In this document: in pieces, positions 27,450 through 36,568 of the stretch
Numbering within the stretch: position 1 is the stretch's first letter
How the letters are laid out: the number at the start of each line of letters is the position of its first letter
Assembly (NCBI RefSeq): GCF_004053875.1
Contig: NZ_SBIP01000002.1
Coordinates: forward strand, 434,001-498,000
DNA: 64,000 nucleotides
Direction: 5' to 3'
Source: Neorhizobium lilium
GTDB lineage: Bacteria > Pseudomonadota > Alphaproteobacteria > Rhizobiales > Rhizobiaceae
Notes under the pieces: generated by a model
Databases searched by the model: none
The model's input: the letters and a program-made list of their open reading frames with translations, nothing else
What the model was told of the DNA's origin: nothing
Made by a program: the position numbers and the translations under genes

Positions 27450-28829
27450 ATGGCAATCTTCGATATGCTGAAGCGCGATGCAGGCCGTATCAACCCACCC
27501 GGGTGGCGGGCGCTCACGCGCTGGATGCGGCGCCGGCTGCCCACGGGTCTCTACACGCGTTCGCTCCTCATCGTGATCCTGCCCATGCTGCTCCTGCAGA
27601 CGGTGGTGGCCGCGCTTTTCATGGAGCGGCACTGGCGCATGGTGACCGAACGCCTGTCCGAAGGCACGATCCGGGATATTGCAGGCATCATCGAGGTCAT
27701 CCACACCTATCCGCAGGACAGCAATTACGAGCAGATCACCAAGATCGCAGAAGACGCTCTGAACCTCACCATTGCCGTGGAAGAGAACGGCCAGCTGCCG
27801 TCCCCGCGCCCCCGCCCCTTTTTCGCGATCCTGGACAATATCCTGGCCGACCAGATCACCGACCAGATCAAGCTGCCATTCTGGATCGATACGGTGGGCG
27901 ACAGCCGCCTTGTCGAGATCCGCGTCAAGATCGATACGCGTGTGCTGAGGGTCTTTGCCCGGCGCGGCTCCACCTATGCCTCGAATACCCATATTTTTCT
28001 GATCTGGATGGTGGGCACGGCCTTTGTGCTCGTCGTCATCTCCATCCTCTTCCTGCGCGGACAGATCAGACCCATTCTATCGCTCGCCCGGGCTGCGGAA
28101 AGCTTCGGCAAGGGGCAGAAGATGGAAGGCTACTCGCCGCGGGGAGCCGATGAGGTACGTCGCGCGGGCCTCGCCTTCATCCAGATGCGCGAGCGGATCG
28201 AGCGGCAGATGGAGCAGCGGACCGCCATGCTGGCCGGGATCAGCCATGATCTGCGAACCATCCTTACCCGCTTCAAGCTACAGCTTGCTCTTTCGGGCGA
28301 CCGGCCGGAACTGTCCGGCATGGGTCAGGATGTGGACGACATGCAGTCCATGCTCGAAGGATATCTCGCCTTTGCCAAGGGCGAGGCGGAAGAGGATTTC
28401 GGCGAACTGCGGCTGAGCGAGCTTCTGGAGAAATTCCGGGCCGAATTCGCGCTGCGGGGCAAGACGATGACCTACAGTATCGAAGGCGACGACAGGATCG
28501 CCGTCCGCCCCAGCGCCTTCATGCGGCTGGTCGGCAATCTCGTCTCCAATAGCGAGCGCTATGCCCAAAGCCTGCATATCGAGGCAAGACACAGCGCCAA
28601 GTGGCTGACCTTGACCCTCGATGACGATGGACCCGGTATTCCAGTGGAATCCCGGGAGGACGTGTTCAAGCCTTTCCACAGGCTGGACGAAGCCCGGAAC
28701 CTGGACGCATCCGGAACCGGCCTGGGTTTGGCCATCGCTCTGGACATTGCCCGCTCGCATGGCGGCAATGTCACCTTGGACAAAAGCCCGCAGGGCGGCC
28801 TTCGTGCCATTGTCCGCCTCCCCGCCTGA
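27450..28829 (+). CDS. Membrane sensor histidine kinase (EnvZ-like) partner of the PetR-like regulator
   Basis: A 459-residue kinase with TM1 at about 38-60 (SLLIVILPMLLLQTVVAALF), a periplasmic sensor loop of ~130 residues, TM2 at about 182-202, a HAMP linker, the phosphorylatable H266 in GISHDLRTILTRF, the N box NLVSNSERYA, G1 LDDDGPGIP and G2 GTGLGLAIALDIARSHGG. HDLRT with the EnvZ-like layout pairs naturally with the OmpR-type regulator just upstream. The signal is unknown. Confidence 0.92.
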   Translation: MAIFDMLKRDAGRINPPGWRALTRWMRRRLPTGLYTRSLLIVILPMLLLQTVVAALFMERHWRMVTERLSEGTIRDIAGIIEVIHTYPQDSNYEQITKIAEDALNLTIAVEENGQLPSPRPRPFFAILDNILADQITDQIKLPFWIDTVGDSRLVEIRVKIDTRVLRVFARRGSTYASNTHIFLIWMVGTAFVLVVISILFLRGQIRPILSLARAAESFGKGQKMEGYSPRGADEVRRAGLAFIQMRERIERQMEQRTAMLAGISHDLRTILTRFKLQLALSGDRPELSGMGQDVDDMQSMLEGYLAFAKGEAEEDFGELRLSELLEKFRAEFALRGKTMTYSIEGDDRIAVRPSAFMRLVGNLVSNSERYAQSLHIEARHSAKWLTLTLDDDGPGIPVESREDVFKPFHRLDEARNLDASGTGLGLAIALDIARSHGGNVTLDKSPQGGLRAIVRLPA

Positions 28830-28871
28830 TATGAAGCCGATCTAACCGCAATTGACATGAGGAAATTCCCG

Positions 28872-29456
28872 ATGCCGATCGACCTAGCCGGGATGAGCTG
28901 GCTTAACCCGCCGCCGGAAAACCGGATGGAGGACCGCCGCCTGATCTGCCGCTCGGGCCTGGAGACGGATTTTTGGCAGGGCACCTATTACGGCTTCCAT
29001 CGCGACAGCGGCCACTTCCTCTATCAGTCCTGGCAGGGAGATTTCACAGCCGAGGTTTCCTTTACCGGCCGCTACGAGGCGCTTTACGACCAGGCCGGCC
29101 TGATGATCCGCCACGACGACAGGCACTGGATGAAGTGCGGTATCGAGTTCACCGACGGCGCACGGCATTTCAGCACTGTCGTCACCAATGGCCATTCCGA
29201 CTGGTCCGCCTTTCGCCTGGCCGATGATTTCGAGGAAATGACGGTGCGGGTGACGCGCATGGGCGATGCCCTGTTCGTGCAGTACCGCACAGACAATCAG
29301 CCGGACTGGCGCATGGCAAGGCTGGCCTGGTTTGCACCCGAGATGACCGAGCTTGCGGTCGGGCCGACCTTCTGCTCACCACAAAGAGCGGGCTTCGAGG
29401 TCGCGTTTTCGAATTTCAGCCTGACGCACGTCGTAAGCCGAGACATTCATGGATAG
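28872..29456 (+). CDS. DUF1349 domain protein
   Basis: A 194-residue DUF1349 protein, predicted concanavalin-like beta-sandwich: FWQGTYYGFHRDSGHFL, YDQAGLMIRHDDRHWMKCGI and WMARLAWFAPE-type strands are typical. No signal peptide is seen, so it is cytoplasmic. The ATG at 28872 has AGGA upstream. The gap to the kinase gene is 42 bp, so it may be the last gene of the petPR-kinase operon, but a functional link is not established. Confidence 0.85.
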   Translation: MPIDLAGMSWLNPPPENRMEDRRLICRSGLETDFWQGTYYGFHRDSGHFLYQSWQGDFTAEVSFTGRYEALYDQAGLMIRHDDRHWMKCGIEFTDGARHFSTVVTNGHSDWSAFRLADDFEEMTVRVTRMGDALFVQYRTDNQPDWRMARLAWFAPEMTELAVGPTFCSPQRAGFEVAFSNFSLTHVVSRDIHG

Positions 29457-29494
29457 AGCTCAAGTCCCGCAGCAAGAGAGGCAATGCCGCTCGC

Positions 29495-29857
29495 CTACAT
29501 CAGCTTCCGGCCGTTGGGCACGGGCTGCTCGACGGCAGCCAGCACGATGGCGCCGGTCTCGTCCTCGAAACCGAGCGTCAGCACTTCGGAACGGAACGGC
29601 CCGATCTGACGTGGCGGAAAGTTGACGACACCCAGCACCTGCCGCCCGACCAGCGTGTCGAGCGTATAATGCACGGTAATCTGCGCCGAGGATTTCTTCA
29701 CGCCGATCTCCGGGCCGAAATCAATCTTCAGTTTGAAGGCTGGTTTGCGTGCTTCGGGAAACGGCTGCGCTTCGACGATCGTGCCGACCCGGATATCGAC
29801 CTTCTCGAAGTCGGCAAAGCTGATTGTCTCGCTGCTGTGAATGTTATCGTCCGCCAC
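29495..29857 (-). CDS. csaA: tRNA-binding domain chaperone, CsaA-like
   Basis: A 120-residue OB-fold protein: ISFADFEKVDIRVGTIVEAQ, ARKPAFKLKIDFGPEIG and VLGVVNFPPRQIGPFRSEVL match CsaA, a dimeric protein-export-associated chaperone related to the tRNA-binding domain of methionyl-tRNA synthetase. I chose the GTG at 29857, 7 bp after the proC stop with GAGGG upstream; a start at 29905 would overlap proC by 41 bp. Probably the third gene of the ybjN-proC-csaA operon. Confidence 0.9.
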   Translation of the reverse strand: MADDNIHSSETISFADFEKVDIRVGTIVEAQPFPEARKPAFKLKIDFGPEIGVKKSSAQITVHYTLDTLVGRQVLGVVNFPPRQIGPFRSEVLTLGFEDETGAIVLAAVEQPVPNGRKLM

Positions 29858-29864
29858 GGCGCCC

Positions 29865-30680
29865 TCAGCTCCCGAGTTCTTCCGCCCTTCGGCGGGCAGC
29901 GGCAATCGCCCTGTCGAACAAAGGCTGCATGCCGTCTTCCGCCATCAAGACAGACAGGGCAGCGGCAGTCGTGCCGCCGGGCGATGTCACGTTCTGCCGC
30001 AGCTTCGAGGCTTCCTCCGGCGACTGGTGGAGAAGCTCCCCTGCCCCGGATACGGTTTCCCGCGCAAGCCGCATCGCAAGATCAGCCGGAAGCCCGGCCT
30101 TTCGGCCCGCTTCCGCCATGCACTCGACCAGATAGAAGACATAGGCCGGACCGCTGCCGGAAACGGCCGTGACCGCGTCGATATCCGCTTCGGATGAGAC
30201 CCATTCCACAGGCCCGCTGACCTTCAGCAGGGACTGGACTACGTCACGCTGGCTGCTGCCGACCTTTGGATTGGCATAGGCGCCGGTGACGCCGCGGCCG
30301 ATCATGGCCGGTGTGTTCGGCATGGCCCTCACCATGGCTGCCTCGCCGAGATGGCCTGCCAGATAGGAAAGCGTCTTGCCTGCAGCGACGGACACGACCA
30401 CGGTTTTCTCACCCACAGCAGCACGAAGCGGTGGCAGCACCGCGTCCATCATCTGCGGCTTGACCGCCAGGAACAGGATATCGGCCACCAGCCCTTCAGG
30501 CAACGAAGGCGCATGACGCGCACCGGCATCGGCCAATATGATGCGGATCGCATCGGACGGCGATGGATCAATGACGGTGACAGACGCTCCCGGAACGCCG
30601 CTCCTCAGCCAGCCAGTCAGCATGGCGCCGCCCATATTGCCAGCACCGACGAGAACGACAGACCCAAACTGCGACGGCAT
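29865..30680 (-). CDS. proC: Pyrroline-5-carboxylate reductase
   Basis: A 271-residue NAD(P)H enzyme making proline. It shows the Rossmann start VVLVGAGNMGGAMLTGWL, VFLAVKPQMM-type segment (ILFLAVKPQMMDAV), AMPNTPAMIGRG and the C-terminal dimer helix DAVTAVSGSGPAYVFYLVEC followed by TSPGGTTAAAL. These are ProC landmarks. The start at 30680 follows the ybjN-type stop by 2 bp. A longer upstream frame to 31190 only shadows that gene. Confidence 0.95.
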   Translation of the reverse strand: MPSQFGSVVLVGAGNMGGAMLTGWLRSGVPGASVTVIDPSPSDAIRIILADAGARHAPSLPEGLVADILFLAVKPQMMDAVLPPLRAAVGEKTVVVSVAAGKTLSYLAGHLGEAAMVRAMPNTPAMIGRGVTGAYANPKVGSSQRDVVQSLLKVSGPVEWVSSEADIDAVTAVSGSGPAYVFYLVECMAEAGRKAGLPADLAMRLARETVSGAGELLHQSPEEASKLRQNVTSPGGTTAAALSVLMAEDGMQPLFDRAIAAARRRAEELGS

Positions 30681-30682
30681 AG

Positions 30683-31183
30683 TCAGCACTCGCCCACGGT
30701 CTCGAACAGCACGGCTTCCATGGCCGCCTTGGAGTCGATGCCGGACCAGACCACGAACTGGAATGCCTGAAAATAGGTCTCGCAGGCATCGAGCGCGCTC
30801 GACAGCAGCACTTCGACCTGCTGGTTGGTCGGCTCTGCGCCGCCGGCCAACAGCAGCGACTGCCGGAAGATGACGACATCTTCCTGGCGCCAGAGGTCGA
30901 AATGGCCCATCAGCGTCTGCCCATTGATGTGGGAGAGCAGCCGGATGACCTCGTTGACGCGGATATCGGGGATCTTGAGATCGAAGGCGCAGGCCAGATG
31001 CAGCGCCTCGCATTCCTCCATCCAGGAGAAGGACACATGATAGTCCGTCCAGCGGCCTTCCACGGTCATGGCGATTTCGTCTTCGCCCGACCGTTCGAAC
31101 GTCCAGTCGTTCGAGGCTGCGACGAACTCGATCATATCGACCGGGTTCGACTGGCGTTCCATTTCCATCTGAATGAGGCTCAT
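30683..31183 (-). CDS. YbjN domain-containing protein
   Basis: A 166-residue protein of the YbjN family: SNPVDMIEFVAASNDWTFER, MTVEGRWTDYHVSFSWMEEC and NEVIRLLSHINGQTLMGHFD. The fold resembles type III secretion chaperones, but this is a conserved chromosomal member with unknown role. The ATG at 31183 has AAGAAGG upstream. It leads a probable operon with proC and csaA, separated by 2 and 7 bp. Confidence 0.88.
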   Translation of the reverse strand: MSLIQMEMERQSNPVDMIEFVAASNDWTFERSGEDEIAMTVEGRWTDYHVSFSWMEECEALHLACAFDLKIPDIRVNEVIRLLSHINGQTLMGHFDLWRQEDVVIFRQSLLLAGGAEPTNQQVEVLLSSALDACETYFQAFQFVVWSGIDSKAAMEAVLFETVGEC

Positions 31184-31948
31184 GCGGCACCTTCTTGACC
31201 GGAATGAATGCGACTTCGTGCGACCGACGCCAGAAACGCGAACAAATACCGGAAACAACACTGCGGATGATCGCTCGACGCTGCCAGAATAACGCTGTTA
31301 CCCTGTCTGGAGCTTACCAGCCCGTTTCGAATCATCCTTTAAAATCAGTGTACCTAGACGGAGTCCTGCTGCCAGCCCCTGTACGCCAAATTTGCCGGTA
31401 TAGTCGTCGGAACTTGTTTAGGGCGGGGATCAGAAGGGAGTCATAACTGACTCTGGACGCTGGCTTTTTTGGACATGTCCACAGGCTGCATTTTTTTGAT
31501 GAAAGTTCGGGAGACGGCCGATACGCCCTCGCTCCCGCCGACGGTCGATCCGCGGCAGGCGACAGGGAATGGGACAGGCGGAGGTAGTGCAGTTAAGTAT
31601 GAGTTTTCAGGCTTTCCACCTGTCCCGGCCCGGTCTGGGGAGCTTGAAGAGGATTTCCGAGCCCTCTTCCCGCTCACCTTGGCCTGACCATCATCGGAAC
31701 CGGGAACTTTCGAACCCGAGGACGCAATCCGGTTCGCGAACCCGGCTCCCATCCGATGACTATGGAATTATGGACGGAATTCGAAAGGCGTGGACGATCT
31801 GGGGACGCGAATGCAGTTAAGCGGCTGGAAACGGGGGAAGTAATTTTTTGATGGGCGTAAAATCATCCCCAGCTTGCGTGCCAGCCACCAGATGGAAGTG
31901 CCCCCCGGCAGGCCGGGAGGGAGTCCTGCTTGTCACGTCACCAACGAC
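31184..31948. other. Largest gene-free interval of the window, rich in inverted repeats
   Basis: 765 bp between the ybjN-type gene and ubiK. No frame here shows a recognisable family; the 103-codon minus frame 31441-31752 is low in hydrophobic residues and has no ribosome binding site. The interval does hold several strong dyads: GAGTCA-taac-TGACTC (31438-31453), GGGACAGGcGG/CCaCCTGTCCC (31571-31625), GAAGAGG/CCTCTTC (31646-31670), and a long hairpin bounded by TCATCGG/CCGATGA with CCGGG/CCCGG and CGAACC/GGTTCG inside (31691-31759). T-runs at 31465-31470, 31491-31497 and 31844-31849. One or more small RNAs, or a decayed element, are possible. Confidence 0.5.
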
Positions 31949-32209
31949 TTACGATTGTTGGCCGGACAGCTTCGCTTCCAGCGCCTCGATACGGGCTTTC
32001 AAGACCTCGTTCTCGTCGCGGGCACGCGCGGCCATTTCGCGAACGGCCTCGAATTCCTCGCGCTTCACCACGTCCATGCTGTTGAGGAATTTCTCGGCCT
32101 GCGCATGGAAAGCGGTCTCGACTTCCTTGCGCACACCCTGTGCAGCGCCGGCGGCATCGGTCATAAGCCGCGCGAAATCGTCGAATATGCGGTTCGTTCC
32201 GGTTGCCAT
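31949..32209 (-). CDS. ubiK: Ubiquinone biosynthesis accessory factor UbiK-like (YqiC/BMFP)
   Basis: An 86-residue coiled-coil protein: RIFDDFARLMTDAAGAAQGV, an amphipathic membrane-binding helix, then VKREEFEAVREMAARARDEN and LKARIEALEAKLSG heptads. This is the BMFP/YqiC fold; in enterobacteria UbiK helps the Ubi complex make ubiquinone under oxygen. The ATG at 32209 follows AGGAC, so the longer frame to 32302 is rejected. Divergent from lgt, in a position I recall as conserved in related genomes. Confidence 0.85.
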   Translation of the reverse strand: MATGTNRIFDDFARLMTDAAGAAQGVRKEVETAFHAQAEKFLNSMDVVKREEFEAVREMAARARDENEVLKARIEALEAKLSGQQS

Positions 32210-32406
32210 CGTCCTGTCTCCCGTGCAGCCGGCATTGGCCGGCCCGTTGTTGTCGCAATGGGTTGATGGAATGGAAGTAGGGCCTGTACCGCCACCTTGC
32301 AAGCGTCATCCACCGTTCGCTCGATCCTCGGGAGAGATAAGCCTTGACCGCGAATATCCGCAAGGCCATGTTCCGGCGACATAAAGCTGGTTGAGAACCC
32401 CGTATT

Positions 32407-33279
32407 TTGTATCAAGCGCTTCACTTTTTCGCCCTGATCCCCTTTCCTGACATCGATCCGGTGGCCTTCGCCATCGGGCCGCTCGCCGTGCATTGGTATG
32501 GCCTTGCCTATGTGGCAGGCATTCTGCTCGGCTGGCTCTACGCGCGCCGGCTGGTCAGCAATGGAGCGCTGTGGAAGAATAACCAGTCGCCGATCACCCA
32601 TGCCCATCTTGATGATTTCCTGGTCTGGGTCGCCGCTGGTGTCGTGATCGGCGGGCGGCTGGGGTACATCCTCTTCTACGATCTTGGCGCCGTGATAGAG
32701 AGCCCGATCCGGGCCATCGAGATCTGGAACGGCGGCATGTCCTTCCATGGCGGATTCATCGGCGCGACGCTTGCGATCATCCTGTTCGCGCGCCGCAACG
32801 CCATCCCCGTGTGGAGCATGCTGGATATCATCGCCGCTGTGGTGCCGATTGGCCTCTTCTTCGGCCGCATTGCCAATTTCGTGAACGGCGAACTCTGGGG
32901 CCGGCTCAGCAGTATGCCTTGGGCGATCGTCTTCCCCACCGGCGGACCATTTGCGCGGCATCCGAGCCAACTCTATGAGGCAGGCCTTGAAGGCATCCTG
33001 CTCCTGCTGGTACTGGCCGTCATGATCTACGGGTTCAAGGCGCTGAAGACGCCGGGCCTCGTCTCCAGCACTTTTGTCTTCGGCTATGGGCTTTGCCGTA
33101 TCTTTGTCGAGTTTTTCAGGGAGCCTGACAAGCAGTTGGGCTATCTTCTCGGCACGGACTGGCTAACCATGGGCATGATCCTCTCCACTCCCATGCTGCT
33201 GATCGGCATCGCCGCCATCATGCGTGCCCGCCTGGCCGCCAGACACCCGTCGTTGCCCGAGGTGGAGGGTTCTGCGTGA
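32407..33279 (+). CDS. lgt: Prolipoprotein diacylglyceryl transferase
   Basis: An inner-membrane enzyme of 290 residues with seven or so transmembrane helices that adds diacylglycerol to the lipobox cysteine of prolipoproteins. It contains [34 protein letters not shown], the Lgt signature [15 protein letters not shown] and [16 protein letters not shown]. The only in-frame start after the stop at 32392 is a TTG at 32407 with a weak ribosome binding site. Its TGA overlaps the GTG of the next gene (GTGA), so the two are coupled. Confidence 0.94.
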   Translation: MYQALHFFALIPFPDIDPVAFAIGPLAVHWYGLAYVAGILLGWLYARRLVSNGALWKNNQSPITHAHLDDFLVWVAAGVVIGGRLGYILFYDLGAVIESPIRAIEIWNGGMSFHGGFIGATLAIILFARRNAIPVWSMLDIIAAVVPIGLFFGRIANFVNGELWGRLSSMPWAIVFPTGGPFARHPSQLYEAGLEGILLLLVLAVMIYGFKALKTPGLVSSTFVFGYGLCRIFVEFFREPDKQLGYLLGTDWLTMGMILSTPMLLIGIAAIMRARLAARHPSLPEVEGSA

Positions 33280-34376
33280 GCACTCCTCTGGCTGACAAGA
33301 TAAAGTCGCTGATCCGTATCAACGGTCCCATCAGCGTGACCGACTACTTTGCGCTGTGCCTAGCTGATCCGGAACACGGTTATTACCGCACCCGCGAACC
33401 CTTTGGTCGCCACGGAGACTTCATCACCGCCCCGGAGATCAGCCAGCTCTTCGGCGAGATGGTCGGAATTTTCCTGGTTCATGCCTGGCAGCGCCATGAG
33501 CAGCCTACCGGCGTGCGCCTGGTTGAGATCGGACCCGGTCGCGGCACCATGATGGCCGATATGCTGCGGGTGATAAAGCGCATCACGCCGTCGCTTTTCG
33601 ATGACCTGCATGTCCATCTGGTCGAAACGAGCGAGAGGTTGCGGGGCGTCCAGCGCGTGACCCTGGAAGCCTATTCGACCAAGATTTCCTGGCATGACAG
33701 TTTCGAAGACGTGCCGGAAGGCTTCACCCTGATCGCTGCCAACGAACTGTTCGACGCGATCCCGATCCGCCAGTTCGTAAAGACACCGACGGGGTTCCGG
33801 GAACGCGTGGTCGCGCTGGACGCTGAGGACGAACTCGCCTTCACCGTAGGCGTAGCGACGCTCGACCCGGATCTTTTGCCGGCACCGGTCTCCACCATCC
33901 CGGACGGCACGATCTTCGAGCTTTCGCCAGCCCGCCAAGCCGTCATGCAGACGCTCTGCCAGCGCCTTAAGGAGTTTGGCGGAACGGCTCTCATCATCGA
34001 CTACGGGCACATGGTTACCGGTTTCGGCGATACGATGCAGGCGGTGCGCCAGCATGATTTCGATCCGCCGCTTGCAAACCCCGGCGAGGCAGACCTGACC
34101 AGCCATGTGGACTTCGAGGATCTGGCTAAGGTTGCGCTGTCCATGGGCGTGCACGTGAATGGCGGCCTGCGCCAGGGAGAATTCCTCTACGGTCTCGGCC
34201 TTGCCGAGCGCGCCGCAGCGCTGGCTCGCGACCAGGAGCCTGTCGATCAGCGGCTGGTCGCTGCCGCCGTTGACCGCCTGGCCGGCGAAGGTGCCGGCAA
34301 GATGGGTGAGCTCTTCAAGGTCATCGCCGTTTCGAGCCCGGCCCTCAATCTCATGCCGTTCCGTCCCGTCGAGTGA
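33276..34376 (+). CDS. Class I SAM-dependent methyltransferase, MidA/NDUFAF7 family
   Basis: The 366-residue protein carries [55 protein letters not shown] (SAM-binding glycine loop), [14 protein letters not shown] and ALIIDYGH. These are the fingerprint of MidA/NDUFAF7, which in mitochondria dimethylates an arginine of complex I subunit NDUFS2. A bacterial role in complex I assembly is inferred. GTG start overlapping the lgt stop by 4 bp. Confidence 0.93.
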   Translation: MSTPLADKIKSLIRINGPISVTDYFALCLADPEHGYYRTREPFGRHGDFITAPEISQLFGEMVGIFLVHAWQRHEQPTGVRLVEIGPGRGTMMADMLRVIKRITPSLFDDLHVHLVETSERLRGVQRVTLEAYSTKISWHDSFEDVPEGFTLIAANELFDAIPIRQFVKTPTGFRERVVALDAEDELAFTVGVATLDPDLLPAPVSTIPDGTIFELSPARQAVMQTLCQRLKEFGGTALIIDYGHMVTGFGDTMQAVRQHDFDPPLANPGEADLTSHVDFEDLAKVALSMGVHVNGGLRQGEFLYGLGLAERAAALARDQEPVDQRLVAAAVDRLAGEGAGKMGELFKVIAVSSPALNLMPFRPVE

Positions 34377-34525
34377 AACTGCGCATCTGATGACCCAGCG
34401 CCGGCAAGGCATTGTCGGATTGACATCCGCCCTCCCCTTGCGCCACTCTCCCGCCGTTCGAAGCAGTTGGACCAATTCCGTCGCCTGCACAAAGCCCCAC
34501 CCCATCAACCGGATAGGAGCCGCCA

Positions 34526-35323
34526 ATGCAGGACCTCCCCTTGCCGACGCCGATCGAGAGCCCGCTCCTGAATGAGGCAGCCGGAAGCCGCATCGGGCAT
34601 GGCTTCTTCACCCGCCAAGGCGGCGTATCGGAAGGCATTTACGCTGGCCTCAATGTCGGGATCGGATCCCGTGACGACCGCATCAGGGTCATGGAAAACC
34701 GTTCGCGCGTGGCCGCCTGGTTCGGTTTGCCCGTCGAAAAACTGGCGACCGTGCATCAGGTCCATTCGCCGGATGTCTATGTGGTCGATGAAACCTATGC
34801 AGGAGAACGGCCCCAGGTGGATGCCATGGTCACCGCCGTCCCTGGGGTGGCGCTTGGAGTGCTGGCCGCCGACTGCGGTCCTATCCTTTTTGTGGACGGC
34901 AAGAACGGCGTCATCGGCGCAGCCCATGCCGGCTGGAAGGGTGCGCTGACCGGCGTTCTTGAGAACACGATAGATGCGATGATCTCCTTGGGCGCTGCCC
35001 GGGAAAACATCACGGCGGTTCTCGGGCCGTCGATCGGGCCAGCAAGCTATGAAGTGGGTCCGGAATTCATCGAGCGGTTTGTGTCCTTCGACCCATCCTA
35101 TCAGAGCTTTTTCAGCCCCTCTGCCAAACAGGGCCATGCCATGTTCGACCTGCCCTCGCTGACCATCCACCGGCTCCGGAAAGCCGGAGTGACGGCCGAA
35201 AGCCTTGGCCTCGACACCTATCCGGATGCGGACCGGTTCTATTCCTACCGCCGCACCACCCATTCCAAAGAGCCGGATTACGGCCGCCAGATCTCAGCCA
35301 TATCCATCAGGGAGGCCCAGTAG
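34526..35323 (+). CDS. pgeF: Peptidoglycan editing factor PgeF (YfiH, polyphenol-oxidase fold)
   Basis: A 265-residue protein with the three zinc ligand motifs of the YfiH family: TVHQVHSPDV (His), LAADCGPILF (Cys) and AAHAGWKGALTGV (His). PgeF removes mis-incorporated L-Ser-containing muropeptide from UDP-MurNAc precursors in E. coli. GxxGxxRxD-type text NVGIGSRDDRIRVMENR near the start is also family-typical. It follows midA by 149 bp and precedes the M24 peptidase by 11 bp. Confidence 0.92.
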   Translation: MQDLPLPTPIESPLLNEAAGSRIGHGFFTRQGGVSEGIYAGLNVGIGSRDDRIRVMENRSRVAAWFGLPVEKLATVHQVHSPDVYVVDETYAGERPQVDAMVTAVPGVALGVLAADCGPILFVDGKNGVIGAAHAGWKGALTGVLENTIDAMISLGAARENITAVLGPSIGPASYEVGPEFIERFVSFDPSYQSFFSPSAKQGHAMFDLPSLTIHRLRKAGVTAESLGLDTYPDADRFYSYRRTTHSKEPDYGRQISAISIREAQ

Positions 35324-35334
35324 GGAAATACATC

Positions 35335-36486
35335 ATGGCGCTGCACTTCGAACGAAGCGAATATGCGGAGCGGCTATCGCGCCTGACCGCGAGGATGCAG
35401 GCCGAGAAGTTGGATGCTCTGCTGCTGTTTGCGCAGGAGAGCATGTACTGGCTGACCGGCTATGACAGCTTCGGCTACTGCTTCTTCCAGACACTGATCG
35501 TCAAGGCGGACGGAACCCTGACGCTCCTGACGCGCTCCGCCGATATGCGGCAGGCGCGCCAGACCTCAATCGTGCAAAACGTCGTCGTCTGGGTGGATCG
35601 GGTCAATGCCGACCCGACGCTCGATCTGAAGAACCTCCTGAGCGAGATGGACCTGCTCGGAGCCCGGATCGGTATCGAATACGACACCCACGGCATGACG
35701 GGCCGGGTCGCACGCCTGATCGACAATCAGCTGATGACCTTCGGCCATATCGTCGATGCCTCTTATATCGTGAGCGGGCTGCGGCTGGTCAAAAGCGCGG
35801 TCGAACTCGCCCATGTCCGCCGTGCGGCCGAACTGGCGGACGACGCCCTCAATGCCGCCCTTTCGCTGATTGCGGCAGGCGGAGATGAAGCAGACATACT
35901 GGCCACCATGCAGGGTGTGGTTCTTGCTGGCGGCGGCGATTATCCCGCCAATGAATTCGTCATCGGATCGGGCGAAGATGCCCTGCTCTGCCGCTACAAG
36001 TCCGGCCGCCGCAAACTGGAAGCAACGGATCAGCTGACGGTGGAATGGGCTGGCGTCAGCGCACATTACCACGCCGCAATGATGCGCACCGTGGTGGTCG
36101 GCGAGCCGTCGCACCGCCAGCGGGAGCTCCACAAAGCCTGCGTCGATACGATCCAGGCGATCGAAGAGGTGCTTCGGCCAGGCCACAGCTTCGGCGACGT
36201 CTTCGATATTCATGCGCAGGTTCTCGATGAGCGCGGCCTCTCCCGCCACCGCCTCAATGCCTGCGGTTATTCGCTTGGAGCGCGTTTCTCGCCCTCATGG
36301 ATGGAGCATCAGATGTTTCAGTTCGGCAACACGCAGGAGATCCTGCCGGACATGACGCTCTTCGTTCACATGATCATCATGGACTCCGACAGCGGCACTG
36401 CCATGACGCTCGGCCAGACCTATCAGACGACGGAATCCGCGCCCCTTTCCCTATCTCGCCACGGATTGGACCTGATCGCCCGGTGA
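35335..36486 (+). CDS. M24-family metallopeptidase (Xaa-Pro dipeptidase/creatinase fold)
   Basis: A 383-residue protein with an N-terminal creatinase-like domain (LDALLLFAQESMYWLTGYDS) and a C-terminal pita-bread catalytic domain (LRLVKSAVELAHVRRAAELA, then SAHYHAAMMRTVVVGEPS). Not all five classic metal ligands of aminopeptidase P/prolidase are evident: the usual D-x10-D site reads EWAGVSAHYHAAMMRT, so catalysis may differ, as in creatinase-type or pseudo-enzyme members. AGGGAAATACATC precedes the ATG. Probably cotranscribed with pgeF. Confidence 0.88.
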   Translation: MALHFERSEYAERLSRLTARMQAEKLDALLLFAQESMYWLTGYDSFGYCFFQTLIVKADGTLTLLTRSADMRQARQTSIVQNVVVWVDRVNADPTLDLKNLLSEMDLLGARIGIEYDTHGMTGRVARLIDNQLMTFGHIVDASYIVSGLRLVKSAVELAHVRRAAELADDALNAALSLIAAGGDEADILATMQGVVLAGGGDYPANEFVIGSGEDALLCRYKSGRRKLEATDQLTVEWAGVSAHYHAAMMRTVVVGEPSHRQRELHKACVDTIQAIEEVLRPGHSFGDVFDIHAQVLDERGLSRHRLNACGYSLGARFSPSWMEHQMFQFGNTQEILPDMTLFVHMIIMDSDSGTAMTLGQTYQTTESAPLSLSRHGLDLIAR

Positions 36487-36568
36487 CCTGCCGTGCATCT
36501 TGCGATTGACAGGCCTTCGGGCCGAACCTTAAGTTCGACAACCGGCAATCTGGCGGCAGGAGGCAGTC

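Noticed and set aside
31321..31345. T-loop-like text (GTTTCGAATC) in the large gap, considered as a tRNA remnant
   Set aside because: No acceptor stem, anticodon arm or CCA-end context can be built around it.
31691..31725. GGAAC motif in the large gap, considered as a stress promoter
   Set aside because: No CGTT or TT at the required distance; GGAAC belongs to the long hairpin.
31441..31752. 103-codon minus-strand frame in the large gap
   Set aside because: No ribosome binding site, low-complexity Ser/Gly/Pro composition and overlap with hairpins make coding unlikely.
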